A DNA stretch of 23,146 nucleotides from Bacillota bacterium (GCA_023435925.1 JAEZLF010000282.1:1-23146), one strand, 5' to 3'. Positions 7,890-16,303 are shown, counted from the first letter of the stretch. Notes: generated from the letters alone by a model not told the origin. Program-made: numbers and translations.

Positions 7890-8330
7890 TTACATTTTAT
7901 TGTTAAAGTACGTATGGGATATAAGAAACACGATCACCTCTATCCAGAGAGCTCCTAAGACTATAAAGGCAGGAATGCGGTACCCCAGTCCTACGAATAC
8001 AAATGCCAGCACTGCAAACAAAACAATCGATACGGCATATGCTACAGAGTAGGCTGCTCTGAGGATCTGTACATTTCTTTCATCATTAAGCTTAATCTGC
8101 TCCGCCTTAAGCTTTTCTGCAGGCGCAAATCTATTGTACAGCAGTCTGATGATTCCCAGAATGGCAAATACGGCGCCCATCCCGGTGAACATACCAAGGA
8201 GCATATCTCCATCACCGGATGAAGACATATTACTTTGATAGCCTACAATACCGAATAAAAATGAAACGACGCCTGTCATCACCATTATAACCCAGAATTT
8301 CGTACTCTTAATTGATTTACAAAACATCAT
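7890..8330 (-). CDS. Small four-TM membrane protein, partner of XRE regulator
   Basis: Protein of 146 residues with four predicted membrane segments (about 12-31, 42-63, 92-116, 118-139) and a cytosolic loop between the second and third carrying KLNDERNVQI. A DER-x-x-I loop next to a small XRE protein recalls the DUF2178/DUF6442-type membrane proteins; I state that from memory of the family pattern. Its ATG overlaps the regulator stop (ATGA, 8327-8330) and uses the AGGAGG embedded in the end of the regulator gene; a second ATG follows at once (8327) at slightly better spacing. Function unknown; it may modulate or report to the regulator. Confidence 0.82.
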   Translation of the reverse strand: MMFCKSIKSTKFWVIMVMTGVVSFLFGIVGYQSNMSSSGDGDMLLGMFTGMGAVFAILGIIRLLYNRFAPAEKLKAEQIKLNDERNVQILRAAYSVAYAVSIVLFAVLAFVFVGLGYRIPAFIVLGALWIEVIVFLISHTYFNNKM

Positions 8331-8527
8331 TCTTCCTCCTCATAAATAAATATTTCTTCAATGCTCATTTTAAAATATTTCGCGATTTTGAAAGCCAGTG
8401 TAATGGAAGGATTGTACCTGCCATTCTCAAGAGAGCCGATGGTCTGCCGGGATACCTCCAGTACAGCGGCAAGATCCTCCTGGTTCATGTTATTCTGCTT
8501 TCGGATTTCTTCAAGTCGGTTTTTCAA
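8327..8527 (-). CDS. XRE-family HTH transcriptional regulator (66 aa)
   Basis: Small DNA-binding protein consisting of little more than one Cro/CI-type helix-turn-helix: NQEDLAAVLEVSRQTIGSLENGRYNP, then FKIAKYFKMSIEEIF, and an acidic end (EEEE). This is the compact regulator type usually paired with a membrane protein, as here. The start is TTG at 8527, strongly supported by AGGAGGTGG seven bases upstream. The gene has a near-consensus promoter with a palindrome just past the -10, so negative autoregulation is likely. Confidence 0.9.
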   Translation of the reverse strand: MKNRLEEIRKQNNMNQEDLAAVLEVSRQTIGSLENGRYNPSITLAFKIAKYFKMSIEEIFIYEEEE

Positions 8528-8551
8528 GCAACCACCTCCTCGTATTAATGG

Positions 8552-8563
8552 AAAGTTAACTTT
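8552..8563. promoter_or_regulatory. 12-bp palindrome, candidate operator of the XRE operon
   Basis: AAAGTTAACTTT is a perfect palindrome located eight bases downstream of the -10 box and upstream of the ribosome site, i.e. at about +2 to +13. Its symmetry and position fit an autoregulatory operator for the dimeric XRE protein. Confidence 0.55.
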
Positions 8564-8571
8564 ACATTCTT

Positions 8572-8600
8572 ATCTTAGCACCGGATCGCCTGAATGTCAA
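8572..8600 (-). promoter_or_regulatory. Sigma-A promoter of XRE/membrane-protein operon
   Basis: On the minus strand an exact TTGACA (8600-8595) is separated by 17 bases from TAAGAT (8577-8572), 45 bases upstream of the TTG start. This is among the best promoter matches in the window. Confidence 0.8.
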
Positions 8601-8640
8601 GTAAGCTTTCCATTTTTTTTTTGCACTGACTGCATAAATG

Positions 8641-8674
8641 CAAAAGGCCTCCTGACATTACCTGTCAAGAGGCG
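8641..8674 (-). terminator. Intrinsic terminator of the LacI-SBP regulator gene
   Basis: Just past the stop of the minus-strand gene, GCCTC-TGACA (8647-8657) pairs with TGTCA-GAGGC (8663-8673), with one C/A mismatch and a five-base loop. On the minus strand the stem is followed by CTTTTGCATTT, a short T-rich tail. Confidence 0.75.
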
Positions 8675-8684
8675 CTATTCTGGT

Positions 8685-10883
8685 TTATTCTCCAATCAAT
8701 TGTTTCAGCTTTAATTCCATGTTGATAAGTGCTTCCTTTTCGGACACTTCGCCGGACAATACTCGAACAAGTTCTTCCGGTATGATACTGGTGTAAATAT
8801 TATTCTTCCACCGGCTTTCATCCAGAATCTCTGGCATATATCTTTTTCTACTTTGTGCATAGCTTCTTAAAATGATCGATTTCCACGGCTCCAGATTCTG
8901 CAGGTCCGATCGCTCGTAATATTCGCTTCTCAGCGTCGATCCACCCAGTAAAGCCAGAGGAATGGCATTCTGATCACCACAAGCCCACATCAAAAACTCT
9001 TCTGTTTGCTGAATATTCCTGCCATACCTATTTATACCCAAACTCCATCCGCCGAGTACGGGGGTCCCTCCCGGCAGCAGGGAATAGCCAATATTCCCGG
9101 CAATTTTTGATTTAGTGTAGTTATTGATATCACAGGAGTCCGAATCATATAACAGAGTCATGGCATATTCACCGGATTTAAATTCCTCCAGCACTTCGTT
9201 CCATGATTCTGCCACTTCAGGTGAAGTATACTTGTAGCTATTTACAAAATTCTTTAATGCCACCTCGGCATTACTGCTATTAATAATCACATTTCCTTTT
9301 TCATTGAATATTGAACTGCCATAGGACCATAGGCGGTTCAAGAAACTGATCGTTGTAAAAACATTGACACCTCCAACTAAAGCCGCACCATAATTAACCG
9401 GTGAAAACGGGTGTATGCTCTTCGTAAAAAACTCTGCTATGATATTGAACTGCGCCCATGTACTCGGCGGTGTCAGCTCTTCCCCATACAGTCTTTTAAA
9501 TCTTCTCTTAATGGAAGGCTCTTCAAATAGATCCTTCTGATAAAACAATATCTGAGCTCCTGACATAAACGGGAAAGCATATAGAGATTCCACATACATT
9601 CCATAGTTTTCTAATATCCCGTCTATAAACCCATTAAAATATTTCTGATTTGTCATTCTCAGGTGGTCCAGGTTCAACACACATCCGCTTTCGATAAGCC
9701 CTTCCAGCCATGTAATATCCATCATAAAACCATCATAATGCCCAGACTTGTCTGCTGCATTCTTGTATAATATCCGCTCCAAATCCGAATATGAAAAAAG
9801 ATCAAAAGCAATCTTCCCGCCACTTTCCTTTTCATACACCGTTGTTAGCATTTTCAGGCTCCAAGAGGAGGGACAGTCAAACATGGCAAACCGTAGTTGC
9901 TTATTCATTGCTTTGATTCCGTTTTTTATCGAAGATATTTTATCATACTCCGCAGATACAACACTTGTAATAGGTTCGTGAATTGAGGGGTTCTCAATAG
10001 CCTCCATTAATCGGTTAATGGCCTGGCTGGCGATCCTTTTGGGAAAAATGGAAACCTGGCCTTCAAAATCACCTTCATCCTCAATCCAACTGCTTTCTTT
10101 TATTACGATTATTGAAACATCCGTTACCCCCAATGTATCCATTGCTTTTTTAATCCCTTGAGCAATCAGATAACTCCCAGCAATAACGCACTTGGTTTCC
10201 GGATGAGATAAATACAGCTCGAAAAACGCTTGAAACCCTCTTTCCTTGCTGCAATCGACAATTTTGATCAAATCTTCCCTGAAGCAATATTTTTTATATA
10301 TATTTCTCAATGTCTCATCATCCATCAGATCATACTCCATGATGAGCCCGATGTGCTCTTTACATCGTTCATGTAAGCTTTGCAGTGCTCTCTCAAAGGC
10401 ATCGGAATAATCGATGACAATTCGGTCTCCCGAAAAATCACAATTATTGCGTCTTGTAATCAGTACAGAAGGTATCTGTTTTTTTTCAAGTACAAAAATA
10501 GGAGTTTTTCTTGTTATGGAATACAGGATAACACCATCAACACAATGCTCGACACATCGTAAAATGTTTTTCTTTTCTATCATTCTGTTGTTTTGGCTAA
10601 ACATTAACAAAATACTATATCCTTTTGCTTTCAGACCTTCCTCAACTTCCTTGACAAACTCCGAGTATTCTTTCTGCAGTATATTAGGGACAATGACTCC
10701 GATTAAAGAGCTTTTGGTGTTTTTTAAGCTTCGGGCATTGGTATTAGGGAGATAAGATAATTCTTCCATTGCCTTTTCAACTCTGTTGATCAATTGTTCG
10801 TTATCGGTTTTTCCGTTAAGCACATTGGAAACGGTGCCAATTGAAACATTTGCAAGCTTTGCTACTTCCTTGATTGTTGACAA
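8685..10883 (-). CDS. LacI-type regulator fused to a solute-binding-protein domain
   Basis: Transcription regulator of 732 residues, about twice a normal LacI protein (330-350). Residues 1-55 form the LacI helix-turn-helix and hinge (TIKEVAKLANVSIGTVSNVL, then LPNTNARSL with the minor-groove Leu). Residues about 58-320 are a LacI/periplasmic-binding-type sensory domain (SSLIGVIVPNILQKEYSEF). Residues about 330-730 resemble family 1 extracellular solute-binding proteins (MalE-like): YPQK-type ligand-cleft segments such as YAFPFMSGAQILFYQKDLF, TPPSTWAQF, and FKSGEYAMTLLYDS. There is no signal peptide, so this binding domain is cytosolic. Start is TTG at 10883, with an in-frame stop three codons upstream. 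It is predicted to control the adjacent sugar importer through the palindromes at 16288 and 17462. Confidence 0.9.
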   Translation of the reverse strand: MSTIKEVAKLANVSIGTVSNVLNGKTDNEQLINRVEKAMEELSYLPNTNARSLKNTKSSLIGVIVPNILQKEYSEFVKEVEEGLKAKGYSILLMFSQNNRMIEKKNILRCVEHCVDGVILYSITRKTPIFVLEKKQIPSVLITRRNNCDFSGDRIVIDYSDAFERALQSLHERCKEHIGLIMEYDLMDDETLRNIYKKYCFREDLIKIVDCSKERGFQAFFELYLSHPETKCVIAGSYLIAQGIKKAMDTLGVTDVSIIVIKESSWIEDEGDFEGQVSIFPKRIASQAINRLMEAIENPSIHEPITSVVSAEYDKISSIKNGIKAMNKQLRFAMFDCPSSWSLKMLTTVYEKESGGKIAFDLFSYSDLERILYKNAADKSGHYDGFMMDITWLEGLIESGCVLNLDHLRMTNQKYFNGFIDGILENYGMYVESLYAFPFMSGAQILFYQKDLFEEPSIKRRFKRLYGEELTPPSTWAQFNIIAEFFTKSIHPFSPVNYGAALVGGVNVFTTISFLNRLWSYGSSIFNEKGNVIINSSNAEVALKNFVNSYKYTSPEVAESWNEVLEEFKSGEYAMTLLYDSDSCDINNYTKSKIAGNIGYSLLPGGTPVLGGWSLGINRYGRNIQQTEEFLMWACGDQNAIPLALLGGSTLRSEYYERSDLQNLEPWKSIILRSYAQSRKRYMPEILDESRWKNNIYTSIIPEELVRVLSGEVSEKEALINMELKLKQLIGE

Positions 10884-10914
10884 CCCTTCTCATCCCCTCA
10901 TTCTATATAATACC

Positions 10915-10928
10915 TATTCACATGAATA
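10915..10928. promoter_or_regulatory. Inverted repeat upstream of the LacI-SBP gene
   Basis: TATTCA-CA-TGAATA, 6-bp arms around a CA centre, lies 32 bp upstream of the TTG start and next to a minus-strand TATTAT box (10914-10909). It resembles the outer half of the TGAAACGTTTCA palindromes only loosely. It may be a weak autoregulatory site; no good -35 is visible. Confidence 0.3.
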
Positions 10929-10995
10929 TTATCATATACTTTCCTTCGTTAGCAACTTTCCTTAATAAAAATCCTCCATGCTATCCGGTGTATAG

Positions 10996-11032
10996 CAAAA
11001 AGGGAATCCTGATGATTTATCAAGAATCCCCC
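10996..11032 (-). terminator. Intrinsic terminator after the URO-D gene
   Basis: On the minus strand, 15 bp past the URO-D stop, GGGGATTCTTGAT pairs imperfectly with ATCAGGATTCCC, followed by TTTTTGC. It closes the importer operon and separates it from the regulator gene. Confidence 0.8.
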
Positions 11033-11046
11033 TTGTATTTCAACGG

Positions 11047-12306
11047 TCATTTTTCTTCGTTATATTCTTTAATTGCGTTTATCATAGCTACTACATTCTC
11101 TATCGGTACTCCGGGCTGAATATTGTGTATCGTGTTAAATACAAAGCCGCCCTTTTTACCAAAAATTCTACAGCATTCCAGAACCTCGTCATACACCTGC
11201 TGCGGTGTTCCAAAGGGCAGGGTCTTCTGCGTATCCACACCACCTCCCCAGAATGTAATTCTTTCGCCATAAGAATCCTTCAGCAGGACTCTGTCCATAT
11301 TCCTGGCTGTCCACTGAACAGGGTTCAGGATGTCAAAGCCCGAATCGATAAGTTCAGGAACTAAATCGTATATACTTCCGCAGCAATGTTTAAAGGTTTT
11401 CCATGTAGTATTCTCATGGATCCAATCATTGACCCGCTTATAATATGGCGCATATACATTGCGGAAAACATCATTTGAGCAAAACGGCCCGTTCTGGGTA
11501 CCAAAATCCGTTCCGCACATATAGGCCACTTGAATGGTTTCACCCAATACAGCATGCATTTTCTTTAGATTTTCAATGGCATAGTGTATTTCATATTCAA
11601 ATATTTGATGCAGAATATCTTGTCTTGATACCATTGAAATGTACCATTCGGTTATGTCACGAAGCCCTTTGGGACTTCTCAGCTGAGGGCCCGGTACCAG
11701 CGCGATATCGCCAAATGCAGTTCCGCCAAGGTTCCCCATTACGACATCATCTGAATTCTCCAATGCTGTTCTCTGTACTTTAAGCCATTCCAAGTCTTCC
11801 TCGGAAATCGGTCCAAATTCTTCAAAATTGTCTTTCACATCATATTCATCTTCATCAAATTCCGGCGCACGATTAATAGTATCGAAATATACACCATTCC
11901 TCGGCATACAACCTGCAGGCGGATAATTGGTATCTCCACAGGCATATATATAGGTGTTGCCATTCTTGTCCGTACTGGTAGCAAATTCATCCGCCACTAA
12001 CACATCCTGTCCCCATGGCGTCTTCCATTCCTTAAATTTGTTTGTCTGCCTGAATCCGAACATGGTACCTGCACCCCATAAAGGAGTTGTTTGTATTCCC
12101 ATTGCTTCCTTTAAATCGTCTTCTACCCATGCTAGCATCTGGACAGGTTCCAGTATTTTAATCGGTTTTTTTTCCAAACCATAATATTCTCTTAAGCCTT
12201 CAACAACCTTGCAGTGAATCCCGGTTGTTGGCATTCCGCCAATATCCAGCAACACCGGTCCATCTTCATGATTTACCGCCAGTTTTAGTTTCTCTTTTCC
12301 AGTCAT
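11047..12306 (-). CDS. Uroporphyrinogen decarboxylase (URO-D) family protein
   Basis: A 419-residue TIM-barrel protein of the URO-D/methyltransferase superfamily (HemE, MtaA/MtbA, CmuA). It is longer than true HemE (about 350) and no heme gene is near, so classical porphyrinogen decarboxylation is unlikely. The C-terminal half carries the most typical motifs: FKHCCGSIYDLVPELIDSG, FDILNPVQW, ITFWGGGVDTQKTLPFGTP and FNTIHNIQPGVP. The HCC motif resembles the His-x-Cys zinc ligands of the methylcobamide:CoM methyltransferases, but the third Cys position is not evident. It is the last gene of a sugar ABC importer operon (29 bp after the permease). A role in processing the imported compound, possibly methyl transfer, is inference. 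SD AAGGAG precedes the ATG. Confidence 0.87.
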   Translation of the reverse strand: MTGKEKLKLAVNHEDGPVLLDIGGMPTTGIHCKVVEGLREYYGLEKKPIKILEPVQMLAWVEDDLKEAMGIQTTPLWGAGTMFGFRQTNKFKEWKTPWGQDVLVADEFATSTDKNGNTYIYACGDTNYPPAGCMPRNGVYFDTINRAPEFDEDEYDVKDNFEEFGPISEEDLEWLKVQRTALENSDDVVMGNLGGTAFGDIALVPGPQLRSPKGLRDITEWYISMVSRQDILHQIFEYEIHYAIENLKKMHAVLGETIQVAYMCGTDFGTQNGPFCSNDVFRNVYAPYYKRVNDWIHENTTWKTFKHCCGSIYDLVPELIDSGFDILNPVQWTARNMDRVLLKDSYGERITFWGGGVDTQKTLPFGTPQQVYDEVLECCRIFGKKGGFVFNTIHNIQPGVPIENVVAMINAIKEYNEEK

Positions 12307-12335
12307 ATTCTGTGGTCTCCTTATTCCATTTACTG

Positions 12336-13499
12336 TTATCTCTTTTTTGATTGATTGATAATGTCAAATACTACAGCTGCTAATAAAACGGCACCTTTAA
12401 TTGCTTTCTGCCAATCCGTCCCTACTCCGACAATAGACATACCATTATTCAAAACACCCATAACTAATCCGCCGATAATTGCTCCGACTACAGTTCCAAC
12501 TCCACCGGCTGCTGAAGCACCGCCTATATAACAGGCCGCAATTGCATCGAGCTCAAAGCCGTCGCCTGCTGTCGGGCTGGCACAATTGATTCTTGCAGAA
12601 TACACTATGCCGGCAAATGCAGCCAGCAGACCCATATTTACAAATGCCAAAAACTTCACTCTTTTTGTATTTATCCCCGATAATGCAGTAGCTTTTTCAT
12701 TTCCGCCCAGCGCATATATATGGCGGCCCACCACAGTTCTTTGTGTTATGAATGGATAGAGCAGAGTCAACATACTCAGGATAATCAATATCACCGGTGA
12801 ACCTTTAAATTTTGCCAACCAGTACGCAGCAAATACAATGAAGAACATCATAAAGGCAAGCTTTAAAAAGTAAATGACTTTACTTCCAACTTCAAAACCG
12901 TAGGAAATTTCTTTTTTCCTTTTTTTCATTTGAGACAGGAAATATAGAACTGCGCATACGGCACCGATAATTACAGTAACAATATGGATTCCTTTTATCC
13001 CGCCAATATCAGGAATGTACGCCTGTGCAATATATTGATAGGCATCAGGAAAGGGTCCTATGGTTTTTCCCTTTGTAACAACAAGGGTAATTCCCCTGAA
13101 GAAGAGCATACCGGCCAGAGTCGCAATAAACGCCGGTACTTTGACATACGCAATCCAGAAACCTTGCCATGCCCCAATCAGCACACCCAGCAAAAGCCCG
13201 ATAATCACTGCCAGAGAAACAGGGAATCCGGGGTTTCCCACCAAAAGCAAGCTGGTAACGGCACCTACCAGTGCCATAACAGAACCAACTGATAAGTCAA
13301 TATTTCCGGTCAGTATAATTGGCAGCATTCCAATTGCTAAAATGAGTATATATCCATTTTGCATAATGAGTTTGGAGATATTCATAGGGGCCAACAGTAC
13401 TCCATTGGTTAAGAATTGGAAAAATGCGGTAATCGCTACTAATGCAATAATCATACCGTATTTTTTAATGTCTATTTGAATCCTTTTATCTGTTTTCAT
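12336..13499 (-). CDS. mmsB: Sugar ABC transporter permease, GguB/MmsB/XylH type
   Basis: Integral membrane subunit of a monosaccharide importer, 387 residues with about 10 hydrophobic segments. Family hallmarks are ILAIGMLPIILTGNIDLSVGS, FRGITLVVTKG, GRHIYALGGNEKATALSGI and the glycine-rich AACYIGGASAAGGVGTV near the end. A charged cytosolic insert (QMKKRKKEISYGFEVGSK) is as in the GguB/XylH branch. ATG at 13499 is preceded by GGAGG (seven bases); it overlaps the ATPase stop as ATGA (13496-13499), so translation is coupled. A TTG five codons upstream is only the ribosome site read as codons. The symbol is by family and the substrate is unproven. Confidence 0.92.
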   Translation of the reverse strand: MKTDKRIQIDIKKYGMIIALVAITAFFQFLTNGVLLAPMNISKLIMQNGYILILAIGMLPIILTGNIDLSVGSVMALVGAVTSLLLVGNPGFPVSLAVIIGLLLGVLIGAWQGFWIAYVKVPAFIATLAGMLFFRGITLVVTKGKTIGPFPDAYQYIAQAYIPDIGGIKGIHIVTVIIGAVCAVLYFLSQMKKRKKEISYGFEVGSKVIYFLKLAFMMFFIVFAAYWLAKFKGSPVILIILSMLTLLYPFITQRTVVGRHIYALGGNEKATALSGINTKRVKFLAFVNMGLLAAFAGIVYSARINCASPTAGDGFELDAIAACYIGGASAAGGVGTVVGAIIGGLVMGVLNNGMSIVGVGTDWQKAIKGAVLLAAVVFDIINQSKKR

Positions 13500-15055
13500 T
13501 CCTGATCCTCCCAATTACTTTGGACATTGCATTCAACAATAGCCTTCATAATACGTTCCTGACTTGCTTCCTCTTTTGAGAATTCACCCACAATTTTACC
13601 TTCGTTCATTACATAAATCCGATCACTAATCCCTAATACTTCAGGCAACTCAGAAGAAATTACCAGAATACTTTTCCCCTGTTTGGCAAGTTCGTTTATA
13701 ATATTGTAAATTTCATACTTTGCCCCAACATCGATCCCTCTTGTAGGCTCGTCCAGGATAAGCAGATCAGGATTCGCATAAATCCATCTGGCAAACAAAA
13801 CCTTTTGTTGATTACCTCCGGATAAATTGTTAATTTTCTGCTGTATACCGGGTGTTTTTATCTCCAGCTTTTTCAAGTACTCCTCTGCAACCTTCACTTC
13901 TTCATTTTCATTGACAACGCCTTTATCGGATAACTTCCCGGCCAGACTTGGCAATGAAATGTTTACGCGAACACTGTCATGCAGAATAAGTCCCAATTGC
14001 TTCCGATCTTCTGTCAAATAAGCTATCCCATTTTCAATTGCGGAAAATACCGTACTAGTATCGATTTCTTTTCCGTCCTTATAAACCTTGCCCAATGCTT
14101 TTGAACCGTAAGATCTGCCAAAGATGCTCATGGCAAACTCAGTACGTCCCGCACCCATTAATCCAGCAATTCCGACTACTTCACCTTTCCGGATATTCAT
14201 ATTGATATGGTCAATGATGATTTGGTCCCTATATTCCGGTGAATAAACAATCCAGTCTTTTATTTCAAAACGCACATCGCCAATGGTGCTCTCTCTGGCC
14301 GGATAGAGGTTGTTCATTTCTCGCCCGACCATTCCCCGGATAATCCGCTCCTGCGTTATTTCATCCTTCCCCGCATTCAATGTCTCAACAGTACTTCCGT
14401 CTCTGAGTATGGTAATATCATCTGAGACCTTGGTAACTTCACATAATTTGTGAGAAATAATAATTCCGGTTAAACCTCGTTCTTCCTTTAGTCTGATAAT
14501 TAAATCCAGTAGTTTGTCACTTTCTTCATCGTTCAATGCCGCAGTTGGTTCATCAAGAATCAGAAGCTTAACATCCTTTGACAAAGCCTTCGCAATCTCA
14601 ACAAGCTGCTGCTTTCCTACTCCAATCTGATTGATCAGTGCCTCAGGCTCTTCCTTTAAGCCTACAGTCTCCATAAGTTTTAGTGCTTCATATCGGCAAT
14701 CTTCCCAGTTGATGATGCCTTTTTTGCTTTTTTCATTACCCAGAAAAATATTTTCCATTATAGATAATTGTGGGATTAAAGCAAGCTCCTGATGGATAAT
14801 AACAATTCCCTTTTTTTCACTATCCTTAATGTCCCGGAACCTGCATTCACAATTTTCATGGGTAATCGTGCCTTCATAAGTTCCATAGGGATATTCCCCG
14901 CATAAGACCTTCATCAGTGTAGATTTTCCGGCTCCGTTTTCACCAACAAGAGCATGGATGGTGTTTTTTCTTACTCTTATATTCACATTGTCCAGAGCAC
15001 GAACCCCTGGAAACTCTTTTACGATTTTTTTCATTTCCAATATAGCGGTATCCAT
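13496..15055 (-). CDS. mmsA: Sugar ABC transporter ATPase with two ABC domains, GguA/MmsA type
   Basis: Energising subunit of the importer, 519 residues, with the tandem ABC layout of monosaccharide transporters (RbsA, XylG, MglA). First domain: Walker A GENGAGKST (38-46), a degenerate signature IGVGKQQ (144-150) and Walker B LLILDEPTAAL (164-174). Second domain: degenerate Walker A GLMGAGRTE (298-306), intact signature LSGGNQQK (411-418) and Walker B LLILDEPTRGID (431-442). Asymmetric degeneration of this kind is normal in the family. It lies 66 bp after the binding-protein gene, across a stable hairpin, and overlaps the permease. The start ATG has GAGGGAG close upstream. Confidence 0.94.
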   Translation of the reverse strand: MDTAILEMKKIVKEFPGVRALDNVNIRVRKNTIHALVGENGAGKSTLMKVLCGEYPYGTYEGTITHENCECRFRDIKDSEKKGIVIIHQELALIPQLSIMENIFLGNEKSKKGIINWEDCRYEALKLMETVGLKEEPEALINQIGVGKQQLVEIAKALSKDVKLLILDEPTAALNDEESDKLLDLIIRLKEERGLTGIIISHKLCEVTKVSDDITILRDGSTVETLNAGKDEITQERIIRGMVGREMNNLYPARESTIGDVRFEIKDWIVYSPEYRDQIIIDHINMNIRKGEVVGIAGLMGAGRTEFAMSIFGRSYGSKALGKVYKDGKEIDTSTVFSAIENGIAYLTEDRKQLGLILHDSVRVNISLPSLAGKLSDKGVVNENEEVKVAEEYLKKLEIKTPGIQQKINNLSGGNQQKVLFARWIYANPDLLILDEPTRGIDVGAKYEIYNIINELAKQGKSILVISSELPEVLGISDRIYVMNEGKIVGEFSKEEASQERIMKAIVECNVQSNWEDQE

Positions 15056-15085
15056 AGTCTCCCTCTACACTCCGACATTATTTGA

Positions 15086-15115
15086 ACGGAAGGTGAGTTG
15101 AAACCCACCTTCCGT
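15086..15115. repeat. Stem-loop between binding-protein and ATPase genes
   Basis: ACGGAAGGTG (15086-15095) pairs perfectly with CACCTTCCGT (15106-15115) over a 10-base loop that can pair further. No T-run follows on the minus strand. Hairpins at this position in importer operons are known to protect the upstream binding-protein message or to trim read-through, so that more binding protein than transporter is made. Confidence 0.75.
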
Positions 15116-15121
15116 CATCCC

Positions 15122-16261
15122 TTACTTCAATTCAGCTTCTGTATAGTATCCTGATTCGACTAGTTTTTCCTTGTAATTGTCAATTGTCACAACGAGTGGT
15201 TCTAAAGCATACGCTGGTACTACCTTCGCTCCGTTATTGTAGGTGGTGGTATCGTTAAATTCCGGTTCGCCTCCCTTAACATAGGTATCTGCCATTTTAG
15301 CTACAACCTGTGCTAAAGCTCTGGTATCCTTAAACACTGACATAGACTGCTCTCCTGCAACGATAGCTTTTACATTGGTAATGTCACAATCCTGGCCGGT
15401 AATGATCGGCATAGGCAGATCTTTTGTACCATATCCTGCTGATTTCAATGCGGATATAGCTCCCATTGCCGTAGAATCATTTGATGCCATTATTGCATCT
15501 ACCTTTTTGTTTGTATAATAAGCAGTCAATATGTTGTCCATTCTTGCCTGTGCTACGCTTGTCTGCCATGCATCTGTTGCGCACTGCTCTCTCGTTGTCT
15601 GTCCGGACTGAACTATTAATTTTCCACTGTCAATATAAGGCTGGAGCTCGGCCATTGCACCGGCAAGGAAGTAAGCTGCGTTGTCATCATCGAGGGATCC
15701 TGCTACGATCTCAAGATTAAACGGACCTGCCGCATTTTCAAGATCCAGCTGTTCAACGATATACTTGCCCTGAAGTGTTCCAACCTTATTGTTATCAAAT
15801 GTTCCCACGCTGTCGACATTTTCCGTTCCGGTTATAAATCTATCATGCGCGATTACTTTGATACCTGCATCCTTTGCTTCCTGTAAAACAGAAGATAAAG
15901 ATCCGCCGTCAACCGGAGCTATAATAAGTACCTTGGCTCCTTTTGTAATCATGTTTTCAATTTGGGATACCTGCTGCTGAACTTCATTATCCGCATATTG
16001 CAGGTCAACCTTGTAGCCCATTTCTGTCAGGAACTTGTTCAGATTATCTCCGTCCTGATTCCAGCGCTGTAAAGACTGGGTAGGCATTGCTACGCCGATA
16101 AGAACATCACCGCTTGCAGTTTTACCTCCGGTTGCTTCACTTACAGTTGTTTCGTTACCTGCTGCCGGTTCGTTCGTTTTTCCTGAATCTCCGCCGCAGC
16201 CTGCAAGCATGCTGAGTACCAATAAACATGCTGCTAAAATTGCCAGAATTCTTTTTTTCAT
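15122..16261 (-). CDS. chvE: ChvE-type sugar-binding lipoprotein of the ABC importer
   Basis: Extracellular substrate-binding protein, 379 residues, anchored by lipid: signal peptide MKKRILAILAACLLVLSMLAGC with lipobox LAGC and Cys22, then a Gly/Ser/Glu-rich linker. The mature part follows the ChvE/multiple-monosaccharide-binding pattern closely: GVAMPTQSLQRWNQDG, VDLQYADNEVQQQVSQIENM, KVLIIAPVDGGSL, GIKVIAHDRFI, MDNILTAYYTNKKVDAI, MPIITGQDCDI and NGAKVVPAYALEP. Known relatives bind aldoses such as glucose, galactose, arabinose or xylose; the ligand here is not deducible. It is first gene of the operon with a strong promoter and a LacI-type palindrome upstream. The symbol is by similarity only. 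Confidence 0.94.
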   Translation of the reverse strand: MKKRILAILAACLLVLSMLAGCGGDSGKTNEPAAGNETTVSEATGGKTASGDVLIGVAMPTQSLQRWNQDGDNLNKFLTEMGYKVDLQYADNEVQQQVSQIENMITKGAKVLIIAPVDGGSLSSVLQEAKDAGIKVIAHDRFITGTENVDSVGTFDNNKVGTLQGKYIVEQLDLENAAGPFNLEIVAGSLDDDNAAYFLAGAMAELQPYIDSGKLIVQSGQTTREQCATDAWQTSVAQARMDNILTAYYTNKKVDAIMASNDSTAMGAISALKSAGYGTKDLPMPIITGQDCDITNVKAIVAGEQSMSVFKDTRALAQVVAKMADTYVKGGEPEFNDTTTYNNGAKVVPAYALEPLVVTIDNYKEKLVESGYYTEAELK

Positions 16262-16287
16262 GGTTCGTCTCCTTTTTTATATTGGTT

Positions 16288-16303
16288 CATGAAACGTTTC
16301 ATG
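16288..16303. promoter_or_regulatory. 16-bp LacI-type operator at the importer promoter
   Basis: CATGAAACGTTTCATG is a perfect palindrome with the central CG typical of LacI-family operators. It begins 10 bases downstream of the -10 box, over about +4 to +19, a position that blocks promoter escape. It does not fit the 14-bp cre pattern of CcpA. The LacI-SBP regulator encoded downstream is the obvious candidate to bind it. Confidence 0.8.

Noticed and set aside
11047..12306. True heme-pathway uroporphyrinogen decarboxylase (HemE)
   Set aside because: The protein is about 70 residues too long, has the HCC and NPVQ motifs of the methyltransferase-like branch, and no heme genes are adjacent.
16288..16303. 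CcpA (cre) site
   Set aside because: The TG and CA half-sites are 8 bases apart rather than the 10 of a cre site; a dedicated LacI-family operator fits better.
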